Below, in pieces: positions 1 through 7,713 of a stretch of 64,000 nt of DNA. A program made the translations under genes and the position numbers. Under the pieces are notes generated by a model. It saw only the letters and a list, made by a program, of their open reading frames with translations, was not told the origin of the DNA and searched no databases. Source of the DNA: Chryseobacterium oncorhynchi (GTDB taxonomy: Bacteria; Bacteroidota; Bacteroidia; Flavobacteriales; Weeksellaceae); NCBI RefSeq assembly GCF_002899895.1, contig NZ_PPEI02000007.1, positions 124,001 to 188,000 of the forward strand, written 5' to 3'. Numbering within the stretch: position 1 is the stretch's first letter; the number at the start of each line of letters is the position of its first letter.

Positions 1-38
1 TTTTATAAAGGCTCCATTATCCAGCTTTAATTCAATGT

Positions 39-1058
39 CTACATCTCTTTTAAAAGTTCAGGATTATTCATCAGATAATCTAGTGCTTCTTTTACTGCCT
101 GTTCAGGATTTTTAGGATTAAAACCGAGCTCATTTCTAGCCTTTGAAATATCAAAATTCTGCTGTAATCCTGAAAACATGGCAATATCTTTTCTGGTCAG
201 TACCGGAGCTTTTCCACTTAACTTTGCAGTGAATTCCATCATGCCTGCAATAGCAAACAGAATTCCTTTGGGAACAGAGTTGGGAACATTTAATTTAAGT
301 TCCGGATAAAGTTTATTGGCTAAAATAGTAGTATCCGTAATAGTCATGCATTTTTCATTAGCCAAGATATATCGTTCTCCTGCACGTCCTTTTTGGGCAG
401 CCAGATAACATCCTTCAGCAACATCTTTTACATCTATCCAGTTTAGGGTAATTTTAGTATCTACCGGAATTTTCTTATTCAAAATAAGCTTCAGGACTCC
501 ATAGGAAACATTTAACGGTAAAGAAGCCTCACTTCCTATCATAGCTGATGGCATCACTGAAACAAGTTCTACTCCAAGCTTTTTGGCCCATTCAAAAGCT
601 AGTTTTTCACCATCATTTTTAGAATTATAATACATATCCCTACGATCAGGATTATATCCATTACTTTCTTTGGTTGGTAAGCTGGAATAATCTAACGCAG
701 CAATAGAGCTTACATAAACAATCTTCTTCACTCCTGCTTCAGCCGCTGCTTCAATTGTATTTCGGGTACCATTAATATTCACATCGTAGATCTCTTTTTT
801 AGGGTCCTTAGCCCATAGTTTAAAAGAAGCTCCTACTGCATAAAATGTCTCTACCCCTTTCAGCGCTTTTACAAAGGACTTTTTATCTGTAATATCTGCC
901 TGTACCAAATCACAGTCTAGGTTTTCAAAAGGTTTTTTATTATGAATATTCCGTACTGTTGCCCGCACCGGAATGCCTTGTTTCAATAAAAATCTGACCA
1001 GATTATTTCCCAAATGTCCATTAGCTCCTGAAACGAGGCTTAAATTATTCTTTGTCAT
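39..1058 (-). CDS. NAD(P)-dependent epimerase/reductase of the extended SDR family
   Basis: This is a 339-residue Rossmann-fold oxidoreductase, probably cytoplasmic. The N-terminus carries the nucleotide-binding motif GANGHLG (a GxxGxxG pattern), and a catalytic YxxxK motif is visible in MYYNSKNDGEK. The domain order and length fit the dihydroflavonol-4-reductase-like extended SDRs, which act on sugar-nucleotide, steroid or small carbonyl substrates. The substrate cannot be read from the sequence. It ends 38 bases from the window edge, so its downstream neighbour is unknown. The Crp-family gene lies upstream on the same strand with a 59-bp gap, so co-transcription is possible. Family is confident; specific function is not. 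Confidence 0.85.
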   Translation of the reverse strand: MTKNNLSLVSGANGHLGNNLVRFLLKQGIPVRATVRNIHNKKPFENLDCDLVQADITDKKSFVKALKGVETFYAVGASFKLWAKDPKKEIYDVNINGTRNTIEAAAEAGVKKIVYVSSIAALDYSSLPTKESNGYNPDRRDMYYNSKNDGEKLAFEWAKKLGVELVSVMPSAMIGSEASLPLNVSYGVLKLILNKKIPVDTKITLNWIDVKDVAEGCYLAAQKGRAGERYILANEKCMTITDTTILANKLYPELKLNVPNSVPKGILFAIAGMMEFTAKLSGKAPVLTRKDIAMFSGLQQNFDISKARNELGFNPKNPEQAVKEALDYLMNNPELLKEM

Positions 1059-1117
1059 TGCATTGATTTTAATGCAGCAAAGTTCATCCTCCTGTCTTCG
1101 AAACTACTTGACTTTTG

Positions 1118-1693
1118 TTAGTTAATTATTTTTCTTCTGATTCTACTCAGGCTTTCCGGTTTCATTCCCAAAAAAGAAGCAATATACTGAATGGGAACAT
1201 TCTGAATAATCTCAGGATAATCTTTTATAAGTTTAAGATAACGTTCTTCTGCATTCAGAACGGACAGTTCTCTGGAACGATTTTCATTGTAAGCAATTGA
1301 CTGCTGGAAAACAGAAATACTAAAGTCTTTCATCGACTGGCTTTCCCTGACCAGATTATCCAGGTTTTTCTTAGTAATCCTTAATAGTTCACAGTCTGTA
1401 ACGCATTCTACATAATCTTCAGATATTGTCTCATTGATAAAATGGGAATAAGATGTAAAAAAACCGGGTGGGCAGTTGATGTGAGTGGTTACTTCATTTC
1501 CATTCTGATCTGTATAAAACAGCCTGAGATACCCTGAAACAATATAATAAAGGTAACCGGGTATTTTTCCTGCTTCTTCAATTATTGTATTTCTGGAAAA
1601 CTTCACCGGCTCAAAATACCGTTTGACAGCTTCTGTTTCTTCCTGACTAAAATTATGATCGGAACCAATATACTGTAACAGCTTGTCATGCAT
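1118..1693 (-). CDS. Crp/Fnr-family transcriptional regulator
   Basis: The product has about 191 residues from the chosen start: an N-terminal cyclic-nucleotide-binding-like beta-roll (residues about 15-110, with IVSGYLRLFY typical of the family) and a C-terminal Crp-type helix-turn-helix (IASFLGMKPESLSRI). The reading frame is open upstream to 1792. I prefer the internal ATG at 1693 because it gives the usual family N-terminus and lies about 26 bases after a TAnnTTTG box (TACTTTTG on the minus strand at 1719-1726). There are no clear FeS or haem ligands. The divergent TonB receptor starts 129 bp away, so this regulator may control it (inference). The effector is unknown. Confidence 0.8.
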   Translation of the reverse strand: MHDKLLQYIGSDHNFSQEETEAVKRYFEPVKFSRNTIIEEAGKIPGYLYYIVSGYLRLFYTDQNGNEVTTHINCPPGFFTSYSHFINETISEDYVECVTDCELLRITKKNLDNLVRESQSMKDFSISVFQQSIAYNENRSRELSVLNAEERYLKLIKDYPEIIQNVPIQYIASFLGMKPESLSRIRRKIIN

Positions 1694-1718
1694 TGAACTG
1701 AATATTTTACGTGTATTA

Positions 1719-1726
1719 CAAAAGTA
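1719..1726 (-). promoter_or_regulatory. Candidate -7 box of the Crp-family gene
   Basis: The minus strand reads TACTTTTG, an exact TAnnTTTG match. The predicted transcription start would lie about 20 bases before the ATG at 1693, which supports that start over the one at 1792. No convincing -33 TTG was seen at the standard spacing. Confidence 0.4.
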
Positions 1727-1822
1727 GTCAAAAGAAAAATCAGTACTGGTTTCCAAAACATTTTTTTCACGAGGGTATGTAATATCCTGCAATTTTTAAT
1801 TGTCTTGTATAAAAAACGAAAC

Positions 1823-4195
1823 ATGAACCGAAGGATTATTCTTCTTATAAGTCTTATCTCCACTTCTTTTATTTATGCTCAAAGTGTTGAGGGAACCGTT
1901 ACCGACAAGGCCAATAAACCGGCCTCTGAAACTGAAGTACTGATCACAAAAGACAATGCTAAATTTTCTGCTATTACAGACGAAAAGGGAGCTTTTAAAA
2001 TTCCTCTAAAAGAAAACGGAAATTACTTACTTGAAGTTATAAAAGATGGAGTAAAAACCAATAGTGAAAATATTACAGTAAAGGGGAATGCTAAAAAAGA
2101 TATTCAGATTCAGGATGAACCTGTTGTACAGAAAGTAGAAGGGGTAACAGTTACTGTAAAGAAAAAATTATTTGAAAGAAAAGTAGATCGTTTAGTCTTC
2201 AATGTGGAAAATTCTGTTGCTTCCCAAGGAATTGACGCAATAGAAGCTTTAGCCAAAACACCCATGGTAAAAACCAGTGATGAAGCAATAAGCATTGCCG
2301 GGAAAAGCAACGTTGCTGTTATGATTAATGACAGATTACTGAACCTGAATGGGCAGGAACTTATCAACTATCTGAAGACCCTTCGTTCTGATGATATTCT
2401 TAAAATTGAGGTGATCACCACTCCACCTGCAAAGTATGATGCTGAAGGAAAAAGTGGACTGATTAATATTATTTTGAAAAAGAACGCCAACCTTGGCTGG
2501 AATGGTTCTATCCAGACTTCCGGAAATTATTTTTGGGGGAAGCCAACGGTTTCTGCCAGAAGTGGAGCTACTTTTAATTATCAGGGAGAAAAACTTTCTT
2601 TAAGCACTAATCTGTCCGTTGGAGATAACTATTGGCAATACAATACTTACAGTAATATGGTAGGTACTACAAACAATAATTTTTGGAACAGAGACAGTGA
2701 TAACCTCAATAATTACAAATACAAAAGCGGAAATATAAAGGCTGAATACAAGATCAATGATAAAAACGTTGCGGGATTCAACTATAATTATTCACACAGC
2801 AATCCTTGGGAAAGGAGTGAAAATACCTCAACCAGATTCAATGATAAAGGTTTGGTAAATATTGTTTCCAATTTCAGCAATAGAAACAGCAGGGATGTGC
2901 ACAATGCAACGGCATTTTATGAAGCAAAGATAGACAGTATGGGCGGTAAATTGAATCTGACGGCCAATATGATGCTTAACAATTCCAATGGAAAGAACTT
3001 CTCAAATACCCTTAGTCCTGAAACAGTTTACACAATGGCTAATCCTATCAGCAAATACAGAATCTACTCTGGGCAGGCTGATCTTGAAAAAACTTTTGGC
3101 AAAATCAAAACAGAGTCAGGAGTAAAGTATACGAAGATTAAAAATGATTCTGAATTTAATTTCTTTGATATTAAAAACGGACAATATAATCTTAACATGG
3201 ATAAAACCAATACATTCCTGTATAATGAAGAAAACTATGCCGCTTACTTTTCCACCAATTTTAAAATTAATGACAAGTGGGATGCAAAAGCCGGACTTCG
3301 CTACGAATACACAACACTGGAAGGAGTTTCTATGAATGATGATACTTCTGCAAACATCAAGTATGGTAAGTTTTTCCCTACAGCCTATTTAAGTTATAAA
3401 CCTAACGAGAATCATTCATTTTCATTGAATTATTCACGTAGAATTTCACGCCCGTATTTTGGCAACCTGAATCCATTTAAATACTTCATCTCAAATTATG
3501 AATATACTACCGGAAATCCTTATTTATTGCCCTCGTTTTCCGATAATTTTGAACTTGGATATGTCTTAAATAACAACTTCAATGTCACCTTATACTACAA
3601 TTATAATAAAGACAACTGGGACAGGATTCAAATGGTGGATGACAATTACAGATATACAGTTGCCAAGAACTTTTATAATGAAGATCAGGCGGGAATCAAC
3701 ATCAGTTACAACTACAACAAATTGAAATGGCTGGAGTCCAACGTTTTTGTAAATGGTTTTTATGCAAAATCAAAATCCTATGATCCTGCCATTGTATCTA
3801 CACCGGCAGGCTACAGTGCCAACATTAACATTGATAACAACTTTTTCCTTAATAAAGAAAAAACAGTAACCCTAATGCTTGGCCTGTGGGGAAGTCTTCC
3901 TAACAGAAACGGAAATACTTATTATTATACCAACGCCCAATTGTATACGGGAATGAAGCTAAGCCTTATGGATAAAAAGCTTCTTATAAATCTTTATCTC
4001 AATGATATTCTGAATACCAACCGTGAAAAAGGAATAGAATATTATCCAACCTACAATATAGATTACCAATACAAAGGAATTACAAGGAATATACATCTTT
4101 CTCTTACCTATAAATTCGGGAATAATAATGTGAAAGGGGCTACTAAGCAGGTGAAATTTGAAGAATCCAACAGAGCAGGTGGAGGCAACAATTAA
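1823..4195 (+). CDS. TonB-dependent outer-membrane receptor (outer membrane beta-barrel family)
   Basis: The product has about 790 residues. A signal peptide (MNRRIILLISL...FIYAQ) is followed by a carboxypeptidase-like regulatory repeat (SVEGTVTDKANKPASE), a plug region with VIT-TPPAKYDAEGKSGLINI, and a long beta-barrel rich in Tyr/Asn strands, ending about 25 residues after LSLTYKFG. This order matches the CarboxypepD_reg plus outer-membrane beta-barrel family, which imports ligands through the outer membrane using TonB energy. The ligand is not evident. I start at the ATG at 1823 because the signal peptide begins there; a TTG 18 bases upstream only extends the frame. It is divergent from the Crp-family gene and closed by a strong terminator. 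Confidence 0.88.
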   Translation: MNRRIILLISLISTSFIYAQSVEGTVTDKANKPASETEVLITKDNAKFSAITDEKGAFKIPLKENGNYLLEVIKDGVKTNSENITVKGNAKKDIQIQDEPVVQKVEGVTVTVKKKLFERKVDRLVFNVENSVASQGIDAIEALAKTPMVKTSDEAISIAGKSNVAVMINDRLLNLNGQELINYLKTLRSDDILKIEVITTPPAKYDAEGKSGLINIILKKNANLGWNGSIQTSGNYFWGKPTVSARSGATFNYQGEKLSLSTNLSVGDNYWQYNTYSNMVGTTNNNFWNRDSDNLNNYKYKSGNIKAEYKINDKNVAGFNYNYSHSNPWERSENTSTRFNDKGLVNIVSNFSNRNSRDVHNATAFYEAKIDSMGGKLNLTANMMLNNSNGKNFSNTLSPETVYTMANPISKYRIYSGQADLEKTFGKIKTESGVKYTKIKNDSEFNFFDIKNGQYNLNMDKTNTFLYNEENYAAYFSTNFKINDKWDAKAGLRYEYTTLEGVSMNDDTSANIKYGKFFPTAYLSYKPNENHSFSLNYSRRISRPYFGNLNPFKYFISNYEYTTGNPYLLPSFSDNFELGYVLNNNFNVTLYYNYNKDNWDRIQMVDDNYRYTVAKNFYNEDQAGINISYNYNKLKWLESNVFVNGFYAKSKSYDPAIVSTPAGYSANINIDNNFFLNKEKTVTLMLGLWGSLPNRNGNTYYYTNAQLYTGMKLSLMDKKLLINLYLNDILNTNREKGIEYYPTYNIDYQYKGITRNIHLSLTYKFGNNNVKGATKQVKFEESNRAGGGNN

Positions 4196-4244
4196 ATTTC
4201 AGCAATTGAATTCAATATAAAAACAGGATAGAAACTATAACCCC

Positions 4245-4285
4245 GGCCGGCAGTTCCTTCATATAAGGTTCTGCCGGCCTTTTTT
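4245..4285 (+). terminator. Intrinsic terminator of the TonB receptor gene
   Basis: The 9-bp GC-rich stem GGCCGGCAG (4245-4253) pairs with CTGCCGGCC (4271-4279), followed by six T. It lies 50 bp after the stop codon and just before the end of the convergent small membrane gene. Confidence 0.9.
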
Positions 4286-4286
4286 A

Positions 4287-4661
4287 TTAAAATTTAAAAG
4301 TTTGTTTTTTTATATGAGATAGCTTGATCTTAAAAATATAATATATCATCCCTCCTGTAAAATACGCCAATACATCAAAAATATCTCCTGTAAAAAGCTT
4401 CGACAGCTTTGGACAAAGGATTTCAAACAAAAAGGACAGATATACAACTGAGGTCAAAACAAATTTTAGATAAGGCTTCCACCGAAACCTCAGCAGGGAG
4501 TTCATGATATATTCAATCAGATAACAATACATGGGAACAGTGATAAAATCTGTGAAATGATCATTAATGACAGGAATATAAATACTATTCTGTCTTAGCT
4601 GGATGATGATAATCCAAACAGCCACTCCTAATAAAAACCAATACGAAATTCTCTTTTTCAT
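4287..4661 (-). CDS. Small VanZ-like integral membrane protein
   Basis: This 124-residue protein has about four hydrophobic segments (near residues 8-22, 38-54, 66-84 and 92-112). The closing segment FTGDIFDVLAYFTGGMIYYIF resembles the Asp-containing last helices of VanZ-like/DUF2809-type membrane proteins. Its function is unknown. It overlaps by one base (TAATG) the 44-codon gene upstream, so the two are almost certainly translated together. The pair sits divergent to tetR, with a perfect palindrome in the shared promoter region, so it is a probable TetR target. Membrane character is clear; the VanZ-like assignment is tentative. Confidence 0.65.
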   Translation of the reverse strand: MKKRISYWFLLGVAVWIIIIQLRQNSIYIPVINDHFTDFITVPMYCYLIEYIMNSLLRFRWKPYLKFVLTSVVYLSFLFEILCPKLSKLFTGDIFDVLAYFTGGMIYYIFKIKLSHIKKQTFKF

Positions 4662-4795
4662 TACATGTGTAAAACAGCCATAATAAATCCGATGATAATC
4701 TGCAGAACTTTTGCCACTATATCCTGTAGATCTGTTTCATTCTTTTTTTCATTCTTTGGTGCTGCGTCGTAATCAAATTTTTGTTTTCCTTCCAT
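4661..4795 (-). CDS. 44-residue small membrane-anchored protein
   Basis: This short gene begins at an ATG at 4795 and ends at 4661, sharing one base with the start of the next gene. The product has a charged N-terminal half (MEGKQKFDYDAAPKNEKKNE) and a hydrophobic C-terminal half (IVAKVLQIIIGFIMAVLHM) that could form one membrane helix. A TAnnTTTG box (TATCTTTG, minus strand 4816-4823) lies about 20 bases before the start, and a 24-bp palindrome overlaps the promoter spacer. It is the first gene of a two-gene operon divergent from tetR. Coding status rests on the overlap, the promoter and the sensible composition; I do not recognise the family. Confidence 0.55.
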   Translation of the reverse strand: MEGKQKFDYDAAPKNEKKNETDLQDIVAKVLQIIIGFIMAVLHM

Positions 4796-4815
4796 TGCAA
4801 TACGATTTGATGCTA

Positions 4816-4823
4816 CAAAGATA
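4816..4823 (-). promoter_or_regulatory. Candidate -7 box of the small-membrane-protein operon
   Basis: The minus strand reads TATCTTTG, an exact TAnnTTTG match, about 20 bases before the 44-codon gene. The 24-bp palindrome begins two bases further upstream, across the -7/-33 spacer. Confidence 0.45.
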
Positions 4824-4825
4824 TT

Positions 4826-4849
4826 AAATTAGAACAATTGTTCTAATTT
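4826..4849. promoter_or_regulatory. Perfect 24-bp palindrome, probable TetR operator
   Basis: The half-site AAATTAGAACAA (4826-4837) is followed directly by its exact reverse complement (4838-4849). It lies between tetR (+) and the small-membrane-protein operon (-). A perfect palindrome of this size next to a TetR gene is the usual layout of a TetR operator. Binding is inferred. Confidence 0.7.
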
Positions 4850-4882
4850 TGAAAATATGATTTAACACAGCTCTTATATTCT

Positions 4883-4890
4883 TATATTTG
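4883..4890 (+). promoter_or_regulatory. Candidate -7 box of tetR, five bases before its ATG
   Basis: TATATTTG is an exact TAnnTTTG match. Its last base is five bases before the ATG at 4895, so the transcript would start at or very near the start codon. No clear -33 TTG was found. Confidence 0.4.
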
Positions 4891-4894
4891 GATT

Positions 4895-5515
4895 ATGAAC
4901 ACAAAAGAAAAAATATTGTCTAAAGCCTTGGAACTCTTTAATGAAAAGGGATACAACAATATCACCACGAGGCATATTGCGACAGAGCTTAGCATTAGTC
5001 CCGGAAATCTACATTATCATTTCAAGCATTCTGAAGATATTATCAAGATTCTTTTTGCCGAACTTACCCTGAAAATGGATGAGCTGCTGAATAGGATGAA
5101 AAAAATGGAGATGACAACATTGGAGGATCTTTATGCTTTCACCTTTTCCACCTGCGAAATTTTTTATTCCTATCGATTTATTTTCATCAATTTTGTAGAT
5201 ATTTTAAACAAAATTCCTGAGGTAAAATCTAACTATGAACAGATTAATTTCAATAGAAAAGAAGAGTTTCAAGTAATTTTTTCTGGTTTTCAGAAGAATA
5301 ATATTTTCCAAAAAGATATTCCCAGTTTTATTGTAGATTGTCTTACAGAACAGATCTTTATTATAGCAGACAATTGGCTTACCCACAACCGATTAATCTC
5401 GAAGCTTAATAAAAAAGCAGCCATTCAGCATTATACGCTTTTACAGATGAACCTCTTTTATCCTTTACTTAATAAGGACCAACAAACACTTTATGAACAG
5501 CAATACATCAAATAA
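4895..5515 (+). CDS. TetR/AcrR-family transcriptional regulator
   Basis: This 206-residue protein has a clear N-terminal TetR helix-turn-helix: KILSKALELFNEKGYNNIT then TRHIATELSISPGNLHYHF (residues about 5-50). The C-terminal ligand-binding half is all-helical and not diagnostic of a ligand. The start fits the family exactly. The gene is divergent from two small membrane proteins and separated from them by a 24-bp perfect palindrome, so repression of that operon is the simplest model (inference). Its last 23 bases overlap the following GNAT gene, so the two are likely co-transcribed. Confidence 0.88.
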   Translation: MNTKEKILSKALELFNEKGYNNITTRHIATELSISPGNLHYHFKHSEDIIKILFAELTLKMDELLNRMKKMEMTTLEDLYAFTFSTCEIFYSYRFIFINFVDILNKIPEVKSNYEQINFNRKEEFQVIFSGFQKNNIFQKDIPSFIVDCLTEQIFIIADNWLTHNRLISKLNKKAAIQHYTLLQMNLFYPLLNKDQQTLYEQQYIK

Positions 5516-5990
5516 CTCCAAAATATCCATTAGAAACGGAAATAAAAACGATCTGAATGAAATGCTTCTCCTTTTTCGGGAGACCATTAGCAGTATCTGT
5601 AAAAATGATTACACTCATGATCAGCTTGAGGTGTGGAAATCCGGTGCAGAAAATAAGGAAAGATGGGAGAAAGTAATTGGTGGCCAATTTATTTTAGTGG
5701 CAGTATACAACCATCAAATTGTTGGTTTCTGTACCCTTGAGAAAGGAGATTATATCGATTTACTTTTTGTACACAAAGATTATCAACATCAGGGAATTGC
5801 TTCCCAGCTCTATCATCTGATCGAAAAGGAAGCAGTAAGACAAAATAAAAAACATCTGACAGCAGACGTCAGCAAAACAGCAAAATCTTTTTTTGAAAGA
5901 GTAGGTTTTGAGGTCATCAGAGAGCAAACAGTGAATGTAAAAGGGATTGATCTCACCAATTATAAAATGGAAAAGAAACTGATTTTATGA
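5493..5990 (+). CDS. GNAT-family N-acetyltransferase
   Basis: This 165-residue single-domain acetyltransferase carries the acetyl-CoA-binding motif HQGIASQLYHLIEKEA (a Q-x-x-G-x-G/A pattern, about residues 108-123), preceded by the IDLLFVHKDY beta-strand. The C-terminal FFERVGFEVIREQ is the usual GNAT end. The acceptor substrate is unknown. The start codon lies inside the end of tetR (23-bp overlap), which indicates translational coupling. A later start would cut the first GNAT strand. Confidence 0.85.
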   Translation: MNSNTSNNSKISIRNGNKNDLNEMLLLFRETISSICKNDYTHDQLEVWKSGAENKERWEKVIGGQFILVAVYNHQIVGFCTLEKGDYIDLLFVHKDYQHQGIASQLYHLIEKEAVRQNKKHLTADVSKTAKSFFERVGFEVIREQTVNVKGIDLTNYKMEKKLIL

Positions 5991-6164
5991 TAAAAAACAT
6001 ATATGATCATTCTGGTCAATTTATGGCATAGAATTAGCTTCAGGAATGACAAGTAAAATTGTTTTGAACCTCTATTTTAAACCATTAAGATTAGTAGACG
6101 GTTAAGTTTTTTTATAAAAACAGATCTTGTTATAACCTATACAATGCATCTTAATGGTTTAAAT
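5991..6164. other. Intergenic region with a perfect 16-bp inverted repeat
   Basis: The gap between the GNAT gene and the tyrS leader holds no convincing gene. Its main structure is a long-spaced perfect inverted repeat (listed separately), whose right arm stops two bases before the -33 element of the tyrS leader promoter. Confidence 0.6.
6076..6163. repeat. Perfect 16-bp inverted repeat with 56-bp spacer
   Basis: The left arm TTTAAACCATTAAGAT (6076-6091) is the exact reverse complement of the right arm ATCTTAATGGTTTAAA (6148-6163). The spacer holds no obvious gene. The form resembles a small dispersed palindromic (MITE-like) element, but I see only one copy in this window and no clear target-site duplication. 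Confidence 0.6.
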
Positions 6165-6195
6165 ATTGGATTTACAGGAAAACCTGTTATATTTA
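6165..6195 (+). promoter_or_regulatory. Promoter of the tyrS leader
   Basis: The -33 element ATTG (6165-6168) is followed after 19 bases by TATATTTA (6188-6195), which differs from TAnnTTTG only in the last base. Spacing is standard for Bacteroidetes sigma-ABfr promoters. The transcript would begin just before the leader ATG at 6203. Confidence 0.55.
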
Positions 6196-6202
6196 CAATC
6201 TA

Positions 6203-6301
6203 ATGAAACATTTAAACAGCATATTGCGTCTTCCTTTTTTCAGTGAGTATTACTCTCCGAGCTATCGTTCGGGAAGATTTTCTATATCTGTGATTCAATA
6301 A
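6203..6301 (+). CDS. Tyrosine-codon leader peptide of tyrS (32 aa)
   Basis: This 32-codon open frame starts at ATG 6203 and stops at TAA 6299-6301. It contains adjacent Tyr codons TAT TAC (6248-6253) and a third TAT (6263-6265), in the context FFSEYYSPSYRSGRF. It lies between a promoter and a strong terminator directly upstream of tyrosyl-tRNA synthetase. This is the layout of a ribosome-mediated attenuator: stalling at Tyr codons would mask CCGA (6257-6260), free TTCGGG (6268-6273) to pair with CCCGGA (6328-6333) and block the terminator. The peptide itself probably has no function after synthesis. Confidence 0.7.
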   Translation: MKHLNSILRLPFFSEYYSPSYRSGRFSISVIQ

Positions 6302-6325
6302 TTACAATAATCTCAATCTATATAG

Positions 6326-6354
6326 AGCCCGGACAGTACCTGTCCGGGCTTTTT
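6326..6354 (+). terminator. tyrS: Intrinsic terminator/attenuator before tyrS
   Basis: A perfect 10-bp stem, AGCCCGGACA (6326-6335) with TGTCCGGGCT (6341-6350) and a five-base loop, is followed by TTTT. It stands between the leader peptide and the tyrS start at 6375. Its 5' arm can instead pair with TTCGGG at 6268-6273, giving the antiterminator. Confidence 0.85.
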
Positions 6355-6374
6355 CATTTCAAAAATATTTCAAA

Positions 6375-7574
6375 ATGATTAATACATTACAAGAAAATGT
6401 GGCCATCATCCTTCCGGAAAACGGGTTGGAAGAAAAATTAAATCAGGCCCAAAGAGAAAACAGAAAATTATCCATTAAACTAGGCTTTGACCCTACTGCT
6501 CCCGATCTGCATTTGGGCCATGCCGTTGTACTCAAAAAACTAAAGCAATTTCAGGATCTGGGACACCAGATTATTATTGTTGTGGGAAGTTTTACAGCAA
6601 GAATTGGTGATCCAACAGGAAAGAACAAGGCAAGAAAACCTTTAAGCGCAGAAGATGTACAACACAATGCACAGACCTACATCAACCAGCTTTCAAAGGT
6701 AATTGATGTTGAAAAAACAAAAATTGTATTCAATTCTGACTGGCTGGATGCTCTTTCTTTTTCCGAGGTGATCCAGCTGATGTCAAAGGTTACAGTAGCC
6801 CAACTGATGCACAGAAATGACTTCAACAAAAGGTTCACAGAGAATACCCCTATTGCAATGCATGAACTGGTATACCCTATTCTTCAGGGGTTTGATTCTG
6901 TAAAAATTGAATGTGATATTGAAATGGGTGGTACGGATCAACTTTTCAATTGTACAATGGGAAGACAGCTACAGGAGGTGCATCAGATGCCTGCCCAGAT
7001 TGTGATGTGTATGCCATTGCTAAAAGGCTTGGACGGAAAAGAAAAAATGAGTAAATCTCTGAATAATATCATCGGATTAACAGATGAGCCTAATGATATG
7101 TTTGGAAAAACAATGTCTATTCCGGATGCCTTGATTGAAGAGTTCATTGATCTGGCAACAGATTTATCCGTTGAAGAAAAAATAAGCTTAAAATCTAGAC
7201 TAGAGAATGATGAAAACCCAATGAACATCAAGAAACTGATTGCAAAAAATATTATTCGTCAATACCATGATGAAACAGCCGGAGAAAATGCAGAACTGTT
7301 TTTCAATAATCAGTTTCAGAATAAGAATTTTGAGGAGAAAGCGTTTGAGCCTATTTCCATAGATACTCTACATCATGTTCAACATAAAACAACCTTAGTG
7401 GAGCTTTGTCATCAATTAAAAAAAGACCTCAGCAAATCTGCCGTACGAAGACTCATCATAAGTGGTGGAGTTCAAATGAACAGCATAAAAATGACAGAAC
7501 CTGATCAGGAAATTGAACTTTTAAAGGAAATTAAGATAAAAATTGGAAAAAGGACTTTTTTTGAACTGGTGTAA
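6375..7574 (+). CDS. tyrS: Tyrosyl-tRNA synthetase
   Basis: This 399-residue class I synthetase charges tRNA-Tyr with tyrosine using ATP in the cytoplasm. The HIGH-type signature HLGH is at residues 46-49 (in PTAPDLHLGHAVVLKKL), the tyrosine/ATP pocket motif EMGGTDQLFN at about 183-192, and KMSKS at 224-228. The C-terminal 65 residues form an S4-like RNA-binding domain (SKSAVRRLIISGGVQMN). The motif style GGTDQLFN plus KEKMSKS is that of the TyrZ-like branch. Expression is probably set by the upstream Tyr-codon attenuator. No downstream operon partner is evident. Confidence 0.95.
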   Translation: MINTLQENVAIILPENGLEEKLNQAQRENRKLSIKLGFDPTAPDLHLGHAVVLKKLKQFQDLGHQIIIVVGSFTARIGDPTGKNKARKPLSAEDVQHNAQTYINQLSKVIDVEKTKIVFNSDWLDALSFSEVIQLMSKVTVAQLMHRNDFNKRFTENTPIAMHELVYPILQGFDSVKIECDIEMGGTDQLFNCTMGRQLQEVHQMPAQIVMCMPLLKGLDGKEKMSKSLNNIIGLTDEPNDMFGKTMSIPDALIEEFIDLATDLSVEEKISLKSRLENDENPMNIKKLIAKNIIRQYHDETAGENAELFFNNQFQNKNFEEKAFEPISIDTLHHVQHKTTLVELCHQLKKDLSKSAVRRLIISGGVQMNSIKMTEPDQEIELLKEIKIKIGKRTFFELV

Positions 7575-7713
7575 AGGAGAAACGGAATGTTGGAAGTCGT
7601 CAACAATGATTAATTTAATGATATTTCCAGCATTCTTTTTCCACTTATAATCCTGGACTTTTATTTTTTGAATCAGCTTAAATCAATATCTTCGCTTCAG
7701 TAAATAGATCGTA

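Noticed and set aside
1694-1792. Longer N-terminus of the Crp-family regulator
   Set aside because: It would place a good -7 promoter box (1719-1726) inside the gene, and the family start fits the ATG at 1693.
1805-1822. TTG start of the TonB receptor 18 bases upstream
   Set aside because: The signal peptide begins at the ATG at 1823, and the extra six residues (MYKKRN) add nothing.
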